From: Pyropia yezoensis
Lineage: Eukaryota > Rhodophyta > Bangiophyceae > Bangiales > Bangiaceae
DNA length: 64,000 bases
NCBI GenBank assembly: GCA_009829735.1
Contig: CM020618.1
Coordinates: 39,733,030 to 39,797,029, forward strand
Reading direction: 5' to 3'
A program made the position numbers and the translations under genes. Every line of letters begins with the position of its first letter. The stretch's first letter is position 1. Positions 22,369 through 34,279 of this stretch are shown in pieces. The notes below the pieces were generated by a model. That model did not search any database. It was not told where the DNA came from and worked only from the letters and a program-made list of their open reading frames with translations.

Positions 22369-24406
22369 CTACCACGCGCTCTCTCCTCCCAAGCCAAACC
22401 TCTCCTCCACCTCCGCCTCGGCCTGCGCAGCCGTTTCGGCCTCGCGTTTGGCCCGCGCCCGCTGCCGCTTGCTTCGCCCCTTCTCCTTGGCCCGCCGAGC
22501 CACCGTCACACGCACGACAGTTGCAGCTGCGTCTGCGGCGGACGCGGCGAGGAGGTCTGCATCATCATCATCCTCATTAGCGGCACCAGCACCCGCGGCA
22601 ATGACACCGCCCAAAGCAGCGTCGCCACCGGTGGTGCTTGCCACCCCGCGAAAGCGGGCAACATCGTCAAACGAGAGAGGGGGCACATCTGTCCCGGCTA
22701 CAGCGGGGGCATCATCCGCCGGTGTCCGCGTCACCTCCCCGGCCTCGGATGCGTCACCCAAATCGGTCATAGTGGCGGTGCTTGCCACAGCAGCGCGCCG
22801 CGCACGCTTAGTCGGGCGCCCAGCAGCCGGGGCTTCTACATGATCTAGCTCTTTGTCCTCTGTCGCGGCCGACCCCACAGCGCGGGAGCGGCCCATCGCG
22901 TCGCCGGCACCAGCTATAGCGGCAGCCTCGCGCTCAGCCCGAGCAGCTGCAGCAGCGGCGACGGCGGCCGGATCCAGTGGTCGTCCCCCCTTGCCGCACC
23001 CGTCTACCCGCGCACCGTCCAGCACCCGCACTGCCGCCCAGGTGCCTGTGTCAGCGGTGGCGTTGCCAGAAACGGACAGCACCCGCACGCCCACCAGCAT
23101 GGAAGCCGGGTCGGCAAACGAGCGAATACGGTTGTGTCCCACGTCCAAAACGCGGAGGCGGGCAGACCATGGTGCCAGCGCTGTCGCGGGCGGCAGAGAA
23201 GCCAACTTGTTGTGGGCCAGACGCAGTTCCGACAGCGCAGGTACCGCCGATGGAGTGGTGGGTGGCAGGGCGCGCAGGCCATTGTGGGACAGAGATAGCT
23301 TACGGAGGCCGGGGAGCACGCCGAGGGAGGGGAACTCCTGTGGGAGCAAAAAACGAGAAAGAAACAAAGCACAGATGGCGAGATGGAAGCAATATGTAGA
23401 AAAGCAAGGGGAGTGAGCAGGGAGCTCTCTCGGTCCGCGGGTACACACCGTTGAGCAGTACACAGAGTTGAAACACGCACTTGGATTGAGCGGAGCAGCA
23501 TGACATGGGTGCCGACCATACCTCAAAAGCGTTGTGGGACAGGACTAGCGTATTGAGATGCTGAAGCCGGCTGACACCCTGCAGCTCCCGCAGGCCGTTA
23601 CCTGCGAGTACCAGCGCCGAGAGCGTCCCTGCTGACGCCGTCCGCACAGCGAAGTCGGTGGAGCTTATGCTATTGCGCGACGCATTGAGGACGACGAGGC
23701 GAGTGAGCGAAAGCAGTGCTTGTAGCGAGGTGAGCCGGTTGCTCGACTGTGGTCAGGTCAGAGGCAAGAGACAGTGCCAAAGGAAGATGAAACACAAAGC
23801 GCCGGAGAAGTCAGTCAGCAAACGGAACGTTGGGTATGTACAAAAAGAAAAACAGACAGGCGACGCAGCAAGGAAAGCGAGCACGGGGGCAGAGGGGGGC
23901 CCGAGGGCCCCACGAGCTGCTAAGATAAACGAGCTGCCACTTACCACATTCACATGGCCAAGGTTGACACAGCCCGCGAGGCCCGAGATATCGGTGAGTG
24001 CGTTGTTCGACAAGTCGACCACCGCCAGGCTGGAGAGCGTTGTGAGGTCGTCAACATGTGTGTACGACGCTGCCGTTGCCTTGAGCTTGCGTCGGTCCAC
24101 ACAAAGGCTCGCCGCCATGGCCCCCGTCAGGGGCACGCGGGAGGCCCCCGCGCCAGCGCTGGCCACCGCCTCGGCCTCATCCTGACCGGCGCCGCCCAGG
24201 CCGCCAAAGCGCAGGTGCGTCGTCGGTCCCGCCGGCGGAGCGTCGTCAATGTCGGCAGTGGCGCCGGCAGCGACGGCATCTTTGGCTGCCCGTGGACGGC
24301 GGCGGGCAGACACAGAGGTGGGGGGAGCGGGGGGCCCGACGCCAGTGTGACGCGCCTTGCCACCGCCCCGGGAGAGAGCGCGGGCGCCACCGCGGGGGGC
24401 GCCCAT
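22369..24406 (-). CDS. SDS22-like leucine-rich-repeat protein with basic nuclear-type tail (3 exons)
   Basis: Exons on the minus strand are 24406-23945, 23746-23522 and 23337-22369 (551 aa), with GT..AG introns in phase 0. The first splice rebuilds an unbroken LRR (NV joined to SSNRLTSL). LRRs run from about residue 120 to 330, with repeats of the type LxxLxVLxLSxNxLxxL (VVDLSNNALTDISGLAG, LVLSHNAF, LSLSHNGL, LDVGHNRI). The asparagine ladder and ~22-residue period resemble the SDS22/LRRC class that acts as a protein-interaction scaffold, for example on PP1. The C-terminal third is Ala/Glu-rich and disordered, with nuclear-localisation-like clusters RPTKRARR and RRAKEKGRSKRQRARAKR. The ATG at 24406 is the first in frame; Met97 is an alternative. 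The exact orthologue is not recognised. Confidence 0.82.
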
Positions 24407-25301
24407 GGGTGCACACGACCCCCCGCGGGGGGGCCGTCAAACCGCTGCGCTTCGGAGGCAGCGAGACGCAGCGCAGCAGCGGGGAATGGGCACCAGCGGG
24501 GGGAAGGTTGGCACCAGTGGGGGGGGGGTGAGCACTAGCGAGGGGCAGACGGGTACCAGAGAGGGGGCGGGGTGATCACCTGCGGAGGGAGTGGGGTGCG
24601 AATGGATAGGATGAAAAGGTGGTCGCCACGAAGAGACAGTGGTCGCGGCCGGCCGTTGAAAGAACACGACGCCTAAGTAGTAGTGTAATCCACGCAGTTA
24701 CGCAGTTACGCGACAGCCGTACTTGTGGTTGGTGCCCTTTCAGATTCTCAATTGATTGTTTCCGAAGCATGGATGGCAATGACCTAAATAGGCAAAGAAC
24801 AAGATAAATGTGAATACAGTTCAGTTTTGACAGTTTCCCGTCATTCTCATTTTCAAACTCAATGAAAGCGCAGCCCTCGATCCCTCCCAGGGAATGCTAT
24901 CGGCTCGGGTGCCATGCACAGACGAGATTTGTGTTTTGATTAGGGATGCTTTTGATTTTTGATTAGAGTTTCCCGTGACATATGAACAGTTTAAATATGT
25001 GAATATTTCCTGCTCGCCATGTATCTATCTGGCATGCAGTGAAGGGAGCGGCGTGTGGGACTGACGTTTTCATGAGGAGCACTTCAGCGGAGATATACAA
25101 TGGTGGAGACAGAGCGCTAAGTGGGTGAGGAGGGGGCGCCAAATTATGAACGGGGCTTGATGGCGGCGTCGGCGCGTGGCTTCCTCGGCCAGCTTCGCAG
25201 ATGACTCGAGGAGAACGACGCGAGAAGAGTGAATGCGAGGGTAGGGGGGGGGGCGTGCTTGTCATCGTAGATATTGGTGAGGCTTTACGGGGAGCGGAGA
25301 A
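24407..25301. other. Intergenic region
   Basis: Short tandem 'gcaccag(t/c)ggggg' units at about 24488-24560, then AT-rich DNA. No supported coding sequence and no earlier exons of the carbonic anhydrase fragment are visible. Confidence 0.5.
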
Positions 25302-25529
25302 GTGGGGTGTGCTTGCGTGGGTCGCGGCTGTCCCGCCGCCTGGCACACGCTGACGACGCCGCCGTGCGTCGAGGGCGTCACCTGGGTCGTACCGGGGAAG
25401 GTCATCACGGCGAGCCAGGCACAGCGGGCTCGCCTGGGCCGCACGTTCCTCGAATCGGGGGTGGTGGTTCTGACGGAGCGGCCCACGCAGCCGGTCAATG
25501 GCCGCAATATCCTGCCCTACGGCGCGTAG
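25302..25529 (+). pseudogene. C-terminal fragment of alpha-carbonic anhydrase
   Basis: From about 25341 the frame reads TLTTPPCVEGVTWVV and later RPTQPVNGRNILPYGA before the stop. These are two hallmark blocks of alpha-class carbonic anhydrases (CO2 hydration): the LTTPPC loop with the catalytic-site Thr199/Thr200 pair, EGVxW, and the RPxQxxNGR terminal block. The zinc-binding histidine region (HxH..H) is not found within several kilobases upstream on this strand. It is therefore either the last exon of a gene whose other exons lie elsewhere or behind long introns, or a truncated relic. No clear splice acceptor precedes the conserved block. Confidence 0.65.
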
Positions 25530-26813
25530 GGCGGGCAGAAATGACTTTTGGGAACAGCTTGGAGGAGGGGGGAAGGGGGATGAGTGAGAGGGGAAGAAAG
25601 TGGGGAAGAGACTGAGGGAGTTCCCGGAGGGCTGGTGGTCAGGGGACGATCATCCGCTGCCGGGGTATGCCTTGGTCGGTGGCTGTCTATACTCACATAT
25701 AGCTGCGGACGTGCCAACGCCTCTCGGAGGGGTGGCGAGAGAACGGGGGCCTCCCCGCATGCGTGATGCGGAGGGACGACTGGGATGCCTGTGGATGAAG
25801 AGCGCGAGAATGGACCGTGAGAGAGGGGGCGTGCGCGTGGGCGGACAGGAGGGCGTATCCCAGGTGGCAAGACGGTGACGGGAGACGACTAAACGAAACC
25901 TACCCGATGCCAACATGTGTCCCTAAAGTCCATACCATGTTATACTTCGTGTCACTTTTTACGGTGGTCGAGGTCATGAAGTGAAAGTGTTATCCCAACG
26001 ATTCTATAGGCTGATGCCCGACGACCTTGCTGCGCTGCGTGCCATCAATTAACAGGTGCGGCCACGGTAGGTCGAGAGCTGGGCACGAGGTTCCCACGTT
26101 AACAGAGAGGTCAGATTCTATTGGCCGGCTGAATTGGGAATCTCGTATGTGCATGGCACCTGTGCCATGCTGTCTCCCTTCCCAGTTCGGCTCGACGCGA
26201 TCTGGCCAGCCAAGATTCCGGGCCTCTGATTGGCCGGTCTGGCTAGCTGACGGTAGCCTACATCATACACGCGGTTCTGTTCAGACTTACACTGGCGGTA
26301 GCCTATACACACTGGCGGGAGCAAGAGCCGCATCCGTCGTTCGAACCTGGTCACTCAGTTTTCAAAAGAGTGCCCATGGGGGCTGCAGTCACAGCCGTTG
26401 GTAGCCGACTGGACAGCCCGTCACCTTCACACGGTCCTTCGGTTGCTTCACATGGACTCCCCGGTAGGTGGTCCAGGCTCGTCCGTGACCGGCGTGCCAC
26501 CCTCTTGTCCTTCCCTGCCTTGGTCCCCTCCCCACCCGTCGCTCCATTCACGTGCTCCATTGCCTGACCATCTGCCCGGTCCTGTCTGTCCTGCCCAATC
26601 CCGTCTTCCCCGCCGCGGAGGGACGTGCCCCCTGTCTGGGCATGATGCGGTGGACGAGCTGGTCCCGCCCGTAGCTTTCTCACTCTGCCACAGCAGCTGG
26701 CGTCCTACTTCACGTTCCGCTCCCACCAGCTGCGGCGCTGTAGCGTGTCCGTCGCAACACATGCGCTTTGCGCTTCCTTCCTGTTCACGGGCTTCAAGAA
26801 CTTCTGAGGAGGG
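25530..26813. other. Intergenic region
   Basis: No gene supported. CCAAT-type motifs ('ttctattggccgg' near 26117 and 'ctgattggccgg' near 26226) and a short repeat 'acactggcggtagcctat' near 26289 are the only features noticed. Confidence 0.45.
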
Positions 26814-27095
26814 ATGGCTGGGCGCGCTAGCAACGAGAGGGAGTTGCAGGATTCGATGGTGACAATCCAGGCAGCATGGACGGAGCGTCCACGCGACAGC
26901 GGGATCGCCCAGCGAAGCCCGTACATGGCAATTGTACCGCAAAACATCCTAGATCATCCTGTAACCGACATTGAGTCGCTGAACGGCTGCTGCAGGGAGC
27001 GCGGCATCACATTTGGGGAGCGTCCGTCTACTTCCGTTCTGCGGGCCAAGCTGATGGCGTCCGACGCCGATCTACAGACGGTGTGGAGTTTATAA
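26814..27095 (+). pseudogene. ORF fragment with a possible SAP-like helix pair
   Basis: 93 codons. The C-terminal half (DIESLNGCCRERGITFGERP, then VLRAKLMA) resembles a SAP DNA-binding motif in spacing, but it is short and ends abruptly. It precedes the frameshifted ORF at 27399-28501 and may belong to the same decayed transposon. Weak. Confidence 0.25.
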
Positions 27096-27398
27096 ATGAC
27101 GTCTTTCGCTGCCGCTGCCATGGTAGAGCGGCCAGACGGCAAGTGCATCTGGACCAATTCTAAGCGGCCATCTACCACTCCCCCTCCGTCCTGCCGGACG
27201 GCCCGCCAGGTGTTGGTGTACCAGGCGCGGCGGGGACGCCGCGGATAGCAGGAGAAGCAAGTCTACCTCTCTACAGTAGCACGGGTCGTCCGCCACCGAA
27301 GACCCAGTTCCGGCGACCCCTTGCTCCCATAGTCCCGTTACTGGCTCCCGGGGCATTAACCCCTTCGACCACACCTGCTGTGCGGCGTTCCCGCGATC

Positions 27399-28501
27399 AT
27401 GACGGACGATCACCCACGGCAAACCCTGTACGAGGAACCCGAAGGGATTCTGACCTCATTTACGCGAGGTATTGTGCTGCGAAGCGGGCAGGAGGAAGCA
27501 AGGGATCTGGAGGCGCTGCGGCAGCAGAATCACGAAGAGCTGGAGGGGATTATCGCATCTATTGGGCAGTCTATTGTCAACGTCACGAGCACCGTCCAGG
27601 CGCACGCGGTATGTGCAACTGTGAATGCTCAGCGGTATACTGATGGATTGGTGTCCGTCTCCCGCGAGCAGACAGCTCTTCGCGCGTCCTTACTCGACGA
27701 CGCTGCCCCGACGCTGACGGCATCTCGGGCGCCAAAGCGGCTTAAGACGTCCGTTTCCTCGGTGGTCTGGCGGCTTGTACCCGAAGAGCTCCAGCCCCTC
27801 CTGTCGGGTGACGCTTCTTATAGCGCGGGTGCATCAGTCCAACCTTCCGTCCGGCTGGACATGCTCTTCTATCCAATAATGGAGGCGGAGTTGATGAAAG
27901 GGCGGCTGACCTCTTCGCCGCGGGCGACGCAGCTGGAGCGCATCGTGCGCCTTGCGCATGTATCGGCAGGCGAGCTTGGACTGTTTGGCTCTTACGCCGT
28001 CCACGGTCTTTACGAGCGCGCTGGCAAGGAGGCCGCTACAATCGCCGGTCCCGGGGCTCAGTCCCACGAAGTCAACAAGGAGAAGCAGAGGCGGATAAAG
28101 ATCCTCATCTTAAAAAGGCAGATACGTACGTTCGGCTGCTGTTCTGGATGCGCACAGTGCTTCCAGACTTGCTGGAGGAGCCAGCGAGGGAGGCGACGAT
28201 GGAGACAATGAAGAATTTTTTCATGACCGAGGAGCGCCGCGGCAAGCTGCAAGCGGCGTTGCACCCAGAGGCGAGTAAGGCCAAACACGATGCTGGTAAT
28301 CCTGTACTTGTGCCGGCGAAGGCCCTTATGAGCACGCTGCGTGACCTGCTACATACGCTGGTGGTTGATCACGGATACGGTAGCAACGTCGAGGAGATGC
28401 TAAAGGCGCCGCCTTTCTGCCATCGGATGACTCAAGCGTCCCGTCGTATCCGTCCGTGGTATCACACCGCGGACGGATATACAGGGACGCCTCAGCCATA
28501 A
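27399..28501 (+). pseudogene. Unknown ORF broken by a frameshift near 28070-28090
   Basis: The first frame, from the ATG at 27399, gives about 225 plausible residues: acidic helix, a KRLK basic patch, then ordinary globular composition (RLDMLFYPIMEAELMKGRL). At about 28070-28090 it becomes unlikely, and a second frame (+2) continues with ordinary composition (LLFWMRTVLPDLLEEPAREA) to a stop at 28501. A one-base change explains this best; an intron is possible but no good sites were found. The family is not recognised. The neighbours (solo LTR, other broken ORF) suggest transposon origin. Confidence 0.4.
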
Positions 28502-29728
28502 AAATGAGACCGCCCCGCCTCCGTCCGCGCCAGAGAGTGTTCAGTCACCCGCGGCCATGAAAGAGGATTGATAAACTGTGCTGGCGCTTGAAGTTGGTAC
28601 GTCAGCGTTGCTTTGCTGCAGTCGTGGCAGTACTGAGCGATATACCAAAGCTTGGGATCGTCATTGACCACTCTCGGGGCATTTTTACGTGGTCCTAAGA
28701 GCACAGAAACGTGATTCCTACAGGCAAACATACTATGGACGGGACACGTCAATGAGAGCGCTCGATCAGGCCCTCCGCGTCTGGGCGGCTGCCGCTACCA
28801 CTCCCGTGAAGAGTACCATGGAACATTCTGAAGATCCTCCGACTCGCTACACCCATTCGCCACCGACATCCACTCTCGCGGGGGGGGGTGCTTTTCAAAG
28901 GAGGGGGAACGGACCGGGCGCAGCAGCACGGCCACCAAGAGCCGCGGACTCGTGGATGGAGTTCATCCGACAACTTACTTTGTGTCGACCGTGCCGCGCC
29001 ATCCGAGCGGTGTGCGACCCGAGATTGTTTTCTGAGACACACCGTTGGAACGTCCAAGCAGCAAACTGGCACATCTCGTATTTTACCAGGTACAACTGGT
29101 CGTGATCGCCGAACTGCTGTGGCCAGGCATTAACAGCACTCCCTCCAATCATTGTTTGTGCCCAGCTATCGCGACCACCACGCAGCCCTTCCGCTCAGTC
29201 CAGATCGCCGAGCTTCTGTTTCCAGGCATCGACCGCACACCCTCCGGGCATTGCGTGTACCCCTGCCATGGAAATGCGACTACTAGACAGCCCTACCGCT
29301 CAGTGTGAGGGTGATTCGTGTTAGCACAGACACGCGCGCAGCCGAGCTACCGCGCCACAGATGAGTGTGCTGACGCCGGATGCGTGCAAGCAACCGGGCC
29401 GCCAATGCTACGATGAAGCTGTCCGAGCTGTGTGCTGGAAGACGGGTGACCTGTGTGAAGCATGGTCATTTGAAAGAAATTACATCATCACGGTGAACTT
29501 ACTGTTGCACTCGAAAGTGATGGAGTTCGCAAAAGGCATTCCAAGGCGCGGGCCGTGAGCTCACTGCACGGCACTCGCCTGTGCTTCGCGGTGCCCGCAC
29601 CGCTGCGGATGGGCAGAAAGACGCACGACGGCCACCGCAGTTGAGGCTGCAGTTCGGTCGTTCCCAGCGCCTCAGCTGTCCTACGAGGTCAACGCTCTTG
29701 AGTATCCTCGCGGCCTCTACGCCCTGCA
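28502..29728. other. Interval without gene; contains a short tandem repeat
   Basis: No ORF is convincing. The 29045-29308 frame is built from the tandem repeat listed separately. Confidence 0.45.
29104..29308 (+). repeat. Two-unit ~100-bp imperfect tandem repeat
   Basis: Units start 'gatcgccga' at 29104 and 29203 and end 'ccgctcagt' near 29198 and 29304. They are about 65-70% identical by eye. Confidence 0.65.
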
Positions 29729-31194
29729 ATGGAATATCTTGTTGTTCAAGCCGGGGCAGCATTGGCAGCCGCGCGGGATGATGCTGTCGAGCAGGGGGCT
29801 TCGCCTTCTTCCTCTCCATTCGCCGCAACATCTGGTGACCTCCCGAGAAGGAAGCCCAGTGGGAAGACTCCGGCAACCGTGCTGGAGCAAGCCGTGCTAA
29901 TGAGCATTCTGGATCAGGAGGAAGAGCTGATGTGCGTCGTGGCTGGCGCTGATCTCGGCCGCCGGGGCAACGATGACGAGCCTATGGATCCAGCAGTCAA
30001 CACTTCTAACGCGCTCAAGCAGTCTTCGCAAGAGACCACAGGTGATCGGGTCCGTCCCCGAGCAGCCCGTGTTGCACCCGCCTCCGACGCGCGGGCCGAC
30101 TGTCGCGGATTGTATGGTGGCGAAGAGCAGCCTGATCGCACTGAGAGAGATGGACTGCTTGGTGCTGACGATGCTGCTCGAGCGGCCGGAGCTGGTCGGG
30201 CGGCTGGTCCAGCACTTGTTGGACTAGAGCCTGTGTACGAAAATTTCCCGCCACCCGCGGCGGCCCAGATGCTGGATATCGAGTATGTGTATGAGAGCAC
30301 GTTCATGGAGCGTATCGTGCGAACGTGGCCTCAAGCCCCTGTCACTGCGCTCTCAAAGAAGGCACGCGCGGAGGGACAGACTTGCAGTGGCGCCCGGCCA
30401 GGCCTTCACTCGGGCATCAACGTTGAGGTGAAGACGTGGGCGTTGAGAATTGCCGTCGCGATGCGGTTTGCCAACTTCGTGGGGCGCACGGTGTGCATTT
30501 CTGTGCGCGGCCCTCGGCCTTCCGACGTGGCGCTCGACCGCGGGGTGGCAAAGTATATTGCCTGCCTCAACCACACTGCCCGGGTCGTCATCAACTGCTT
30601 CTTGGACGCCCGGCGGAAGGCGCTTACCGTCGCTCGGGGTGGCACGGTCGTCATGAAGCGGACACTCGAGGGCTACCTTGCAGCTGTTGGCTCTCTATTT
30701 ACGAATGCCCGAAAGAACGGCGTGAGCGGAGAGACGCTGGTGGCCGACAGCGAGGGTGCCTGCTCACCATGGCAGAGAAAAGGATACATGGAGAAGAAGC
30801 AGGACAAAGCAAATGTACGTGCCGACCCTGGGAACTACATCGGCAATCCTATTGAGGCAGAAATCATCAAGGACCACAAGGGCGCGGCTGAGAAGGCGGC
30901 TAGACGGGCGGGTCAACATAACCGAACCAGTGCAGATTGTAGGCCTGAGCTGCTCTCCTCCCTGTACAACGTGCTTGTGAGGTCGCACATCCCCTCGCCT
31001 CCTGTCGCGCCATCATTATCGGTCGCCAGCGCTGAAAGAAGGGCTTACTCGTGACCTGCAGCGCATTGGCATGGACATGAACAACGGTGTGAGGGTGGTG
31101 CGCACGTACGGCTTTCGACGTCGGGGCTTTCAAGACTTGCTGGACTGGTCGGGAGAGTACGAGCTGGTCCTGAGGTTTGGAAAATTAAAGGTAG
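29729..31194 (+). pseudogene. Frameshifted ORF, possibly tyrosine-recombinase (Crypton-like) transposon gene
   Basis: The frame from 29729 stops at 31054. A second frame (+1), beginning near 31030 with LKEGLTRDLQRIG, continues to the solo LTR at 31195, and the codons after the LTR give an immediate stop, so the LTR landed at the very 3' end. The C-terminal part has the order of a tyrosine-recombinase N-terminal SAM-like domain: RTLEGYLAAVGSLFTNAR, then GNPIEAEIIKDHKGAAEK, then RDLQRIG...GFRRRGFQDLL...LRFGKLK, resembling the 'GxR..DLL..LxFxxxK' start of the catalytic domain. The catalytic RxHRY set is not identifiable. The N-terminal 200 residues are low complexity. The assignment is tentative; the frameshift and the insertion are clear. 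Confidence 0.35.
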
Positions 31195-31664
31195 TGTGGC
31201 AAAACCCACTCGCACACACGGCACCCAAGTTGGAGCGGTGCGCAAGGGCTGCCTCCCGTGTCGGGGGAACCGGAAGAAGTGCAAGTTGCACACACTCTAT
31301 CCCTGTTGTGGGGCAAACCCCCCACGACAAAACAAGAAGATGGTGTGTGAACCAAGAGTTTCTTGGTCGGGACAAGGAGGCGAGGCCAAGCCCCGCTGTC
31401 ACTCCCCTTATCCCCCCAGGGTCCCCTCAGAATCTCGCCACTCGGAATCTCCCACCCCAGCACCTGCCCACCGGGCCACACGAAAATTCAAGACGATAAA
31501 AATGCAGAAAACCCTCAAATCCACGTTGGACTTACTACTGAGCTAGCTACCCCTTACTTAGGGAATTTGGACCCAAATGCATGGGGAGAAACGGGTCAGG
31601 CTAGCTGCCTGCCGCCCCATGCATGCCACGTGTTGCCCCCCTACCTGGGGTCAATACTGCCACT
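31195..31664 (-). mobile_element. Solo LTR of retrotransposon family B
   Basis: 470 bp from TGTGGC to TGCCACT, about 80-85% identical by eye to the reverse complement of the family B LTRs at 58321-58792 and 63430-63898. It is flanked by GGTAG (31190-31194) and GGTGG (31665-31669), a near-perfect 5-bp target duplication. No internal sequence remains. A ~150-bp core (about 31355-31505) is much better conserved than the rest. On the plus strand it carries a 116-codon frame with CLPCRGNRKKC (see findings). Confidence 0.85.
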
Positions 31665-33915
31665 GGTGGAGTGAACGAGCTTTTTTACGTGCATCGCGAG
31701 CATGAACCTTCGCGGCACGCTACGCTCCACTTTGAGATCTCTCAACCAAGACGACGTGTAGCAGGTCGTGGCTCAGATCATGTCTACGCACAACAAGTGG
31801 GCCATTGAGGTTGTGTCCAGTCTGCGTGCGCGTGTGATGGGACAACAGCCGCCCTTAGACGCTGCCGGCGTCTGGAACATTGATAAGCAAGCCGCCGCCA
31901 AGCTCTGCTCGATGTTCATTGAGTGCATGCTACTGCTGCGGTACGGCACAAAAGGTGCGGAGGTGGACAACGCTAATGAAAAGTAGATTTCAAGGCGTCA
32001 CTCTGCGAGTGTACTGCCTCCACGGTGGTGACTGACTGGTGCATCTTGGAACTTGTGATGAAGCTGTATCGTCCCAATCACTCTGTGTGTATTGGGTATC
32101 GCCTCATTGTATTGGAGTGGGCGTGGTGCGCCACACTTGCGCGTCACATGGTTCTCTACGAGTGCTTTGAATGCTCCGCTGGTTGTATTTGTATAACGCT
32201 CGCCTGTATGCACACCTTATCACGCACTAGCCTCAACGGCAGCACTGGACTGGCAGTTGTGAGCTCCTCAGTACATCCAGCTTTACTCTATCTCTCCACC
32301 CAGGTCGTGGCCCCCGAGTGCGACCTCTTCGCCATCTTGCCCTTACATTGGTTGAACTACATCGCCGTCGAAGGCGTCGGCTGCTGGATCACCAACGAGA
32401 AGGTCTCTGCCTTCCGTCCCATCGGGGGCGCGTCCCCACCCAGCGCGTTCGACGCCGCTACGGAGTCTCACAATTGCGCCGGTCACAGAGGACGCTTTCC
32501 GTCGAGCGGCGGTGAACATCCCGACTTCGGCGGCAGTGGCGGAAGTCCGACGGGCAACCTCAACGCCCTATGCCTCCATGCCGGAGCACAGGAAACACCG
32601 GTTCTTCCCCGCATCGAGGAGCGGGCAAGAGGGATAATGGGGCCGTGCGGGACGCAGGCGCCATAGAGATGCGCAACAGGCACGCTAGTAGCGGCCAAAA
32701 CGGTGAGGAGAAAGGCAACGCATCGCGACATGGAAAAGAGAAGGGCCGCTCAACAGAAGGCGACCCACCAGAGGGCGACACGCCGGTCGGCAACACACTA
32801 GAAGGCGACAGCGCCCATGGCCGACACGGGGGTGTGTTGCGGCACGGTGGTGCGGGGCGTGAGCGTTGTTGCCGGTCTGGAAGGGATTGACCGATGACAG
32901 ATGGAGTTGTGCTCAGGTTACTGTGTTCGCGGCCTGTGAAAGATTAATTCGTGCGCATAACGCAAGTGAAAAATTACGACCGCTGCCCATTTGTAACTGG
33001 CCAAGGCCTCGCCCGCCTCCTGCGACCGTTCAACCGCCCCCTTCCTCCCCGCTTCCGTTGCGCTATCTCGCTTGGCACCAACAGTCTGTCTACTACCAGA
33101 CAGTCCTGCGGGCCACGGCCACCTTTGACGGGCGCCCGCCTCCATCAAGACCATCACTGTCGTCCGCACGTGCCCGACGGACGCGAATGTGCGGCTGCTG
33201 GTGCAGGGGCCCATCGCGGCGGCTGCGGCCGCTGTGAAAGCGGAGGTTACGGTTGCGGTTGTGGCGCCCGGCGTTCAGGCCTTGCGACGGCTGCTGCATT
33301 GTCCTGGATAGGGCCCGCCCGCCTCGACGCCTCCGCCTCCGTCGACACATCGTTTATTGAGACGATCGGGCGGCTGCCGGCGGAGGTAATCACTGCAGTG
33401 GCTGCGGAGATACTAGGGGAAGCCGTTCCCGTTTCCGCGGTGGCCGCAGCGACCCGGGACGAGGCGCTCGACACCCGGCTGTCGACCCCCTCAAGGGAGT
33501 CACTGGGGACCACAGCGAGAAAGATCTCGCCAGAACACCTCCGTATTCATCGACCATGGCTAAGTCGCTGCCGAGTTGTTGCAGCGGCAGGTGCGTTCTT
33601 CAGTGGTAGAGGCGGTAGCGCACGCAGTATTGATGACGCCGACTGCGGCGCCGGCGGTGCTTGTCGCGTGCCTGTCTCGACATTCTAATGGGGGCAGAAA
33701 TGTCACACGAGGAGGTTGCTCCTGTCCGCGTTAATCGGTTGGACCAGAGCGCCGTCGAGCAACCGGATGTGGACCTTATCTGTGGTGTGACCACAGCTCC
33801 ACCGTCGGCACTGGAGGGGGTGCTCCCAGAGCAAGGCGCTCGAGCTCCTGCGCCCGCATTCCTCGGGTGGTCAGGTCGGATCTCGAAGCCACCCTGCTCG
33901 CAACATGTTCCTTTG
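31665..33915. other. Interval without a supported gene
   Basis: Several ORFs of 70-245 codons occur (31768-31986, 32025-32666, 32951-33688, 33661-33915). None has a recognised domain. The stretches near 32300-32420 and 33310-33520 have protein-like composition and may be remnants. The last frame (MGAEMSHEEVAPVRVNRL...) is truncated by the LTR at 33916. Confidence 0.35.
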
Positions 33916-34279
33916 TGTAGCACAATAGGGAACCGTCGCACGTCCACTCTCAGGGAACACTCACCAGGGGGGATCGGCACCAACGTCACCGGGAGGCCAA
34001 GGTTGCTGTCCTTGGAGCGCAAGCCACGGGACCAAGATGGGAGCCCAAATGGAAGGGGTTTGTTGTTCTACCATGGCCAGCGGTGGATTCGCCTGCCGGC
34101 CAACCTCTTTATAAATCCTCGGAGACACCACTAACTACCCTCCACCCCAAGATGCAAGTCCCTCTGGTCATACGTAACTCGCAGATACCGTGACCAATAC
34201 GGACTCCCAAATGGAAAGCTAAGGGATAGAAGTAGTCCCCCTAGATTAGGGTCACAATACGGGCCTCCATATTGCTACA
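33916..34279 (-). mobile_element. 3' LTR of element C (family A, oldest copy)
   Basis: 364 bp, TGTAGCA...TGCTACA, reverse orientation relative to the family A coding strand. It is followed at 34280 by the reverse-complemented polypurine tract (tatccccccccc) and family A 3' UTR. It is more diverged from the other family A LTRs than they are from each other. The opposite LTR of element C is not recognised in the window. Confidence 0.85.

Noticed and set aside
22145..22843. Plus-strand ORF opposite LRR exon 3
   Set aside because: Shadow of the Ala/Glu-rich coding sequence on the minus strand.
24488..24560. Short gcaccag-ggggg repeats considered as regulatory array
   Set aside because: Few, irregular units within G-rich low-complexity DNA.
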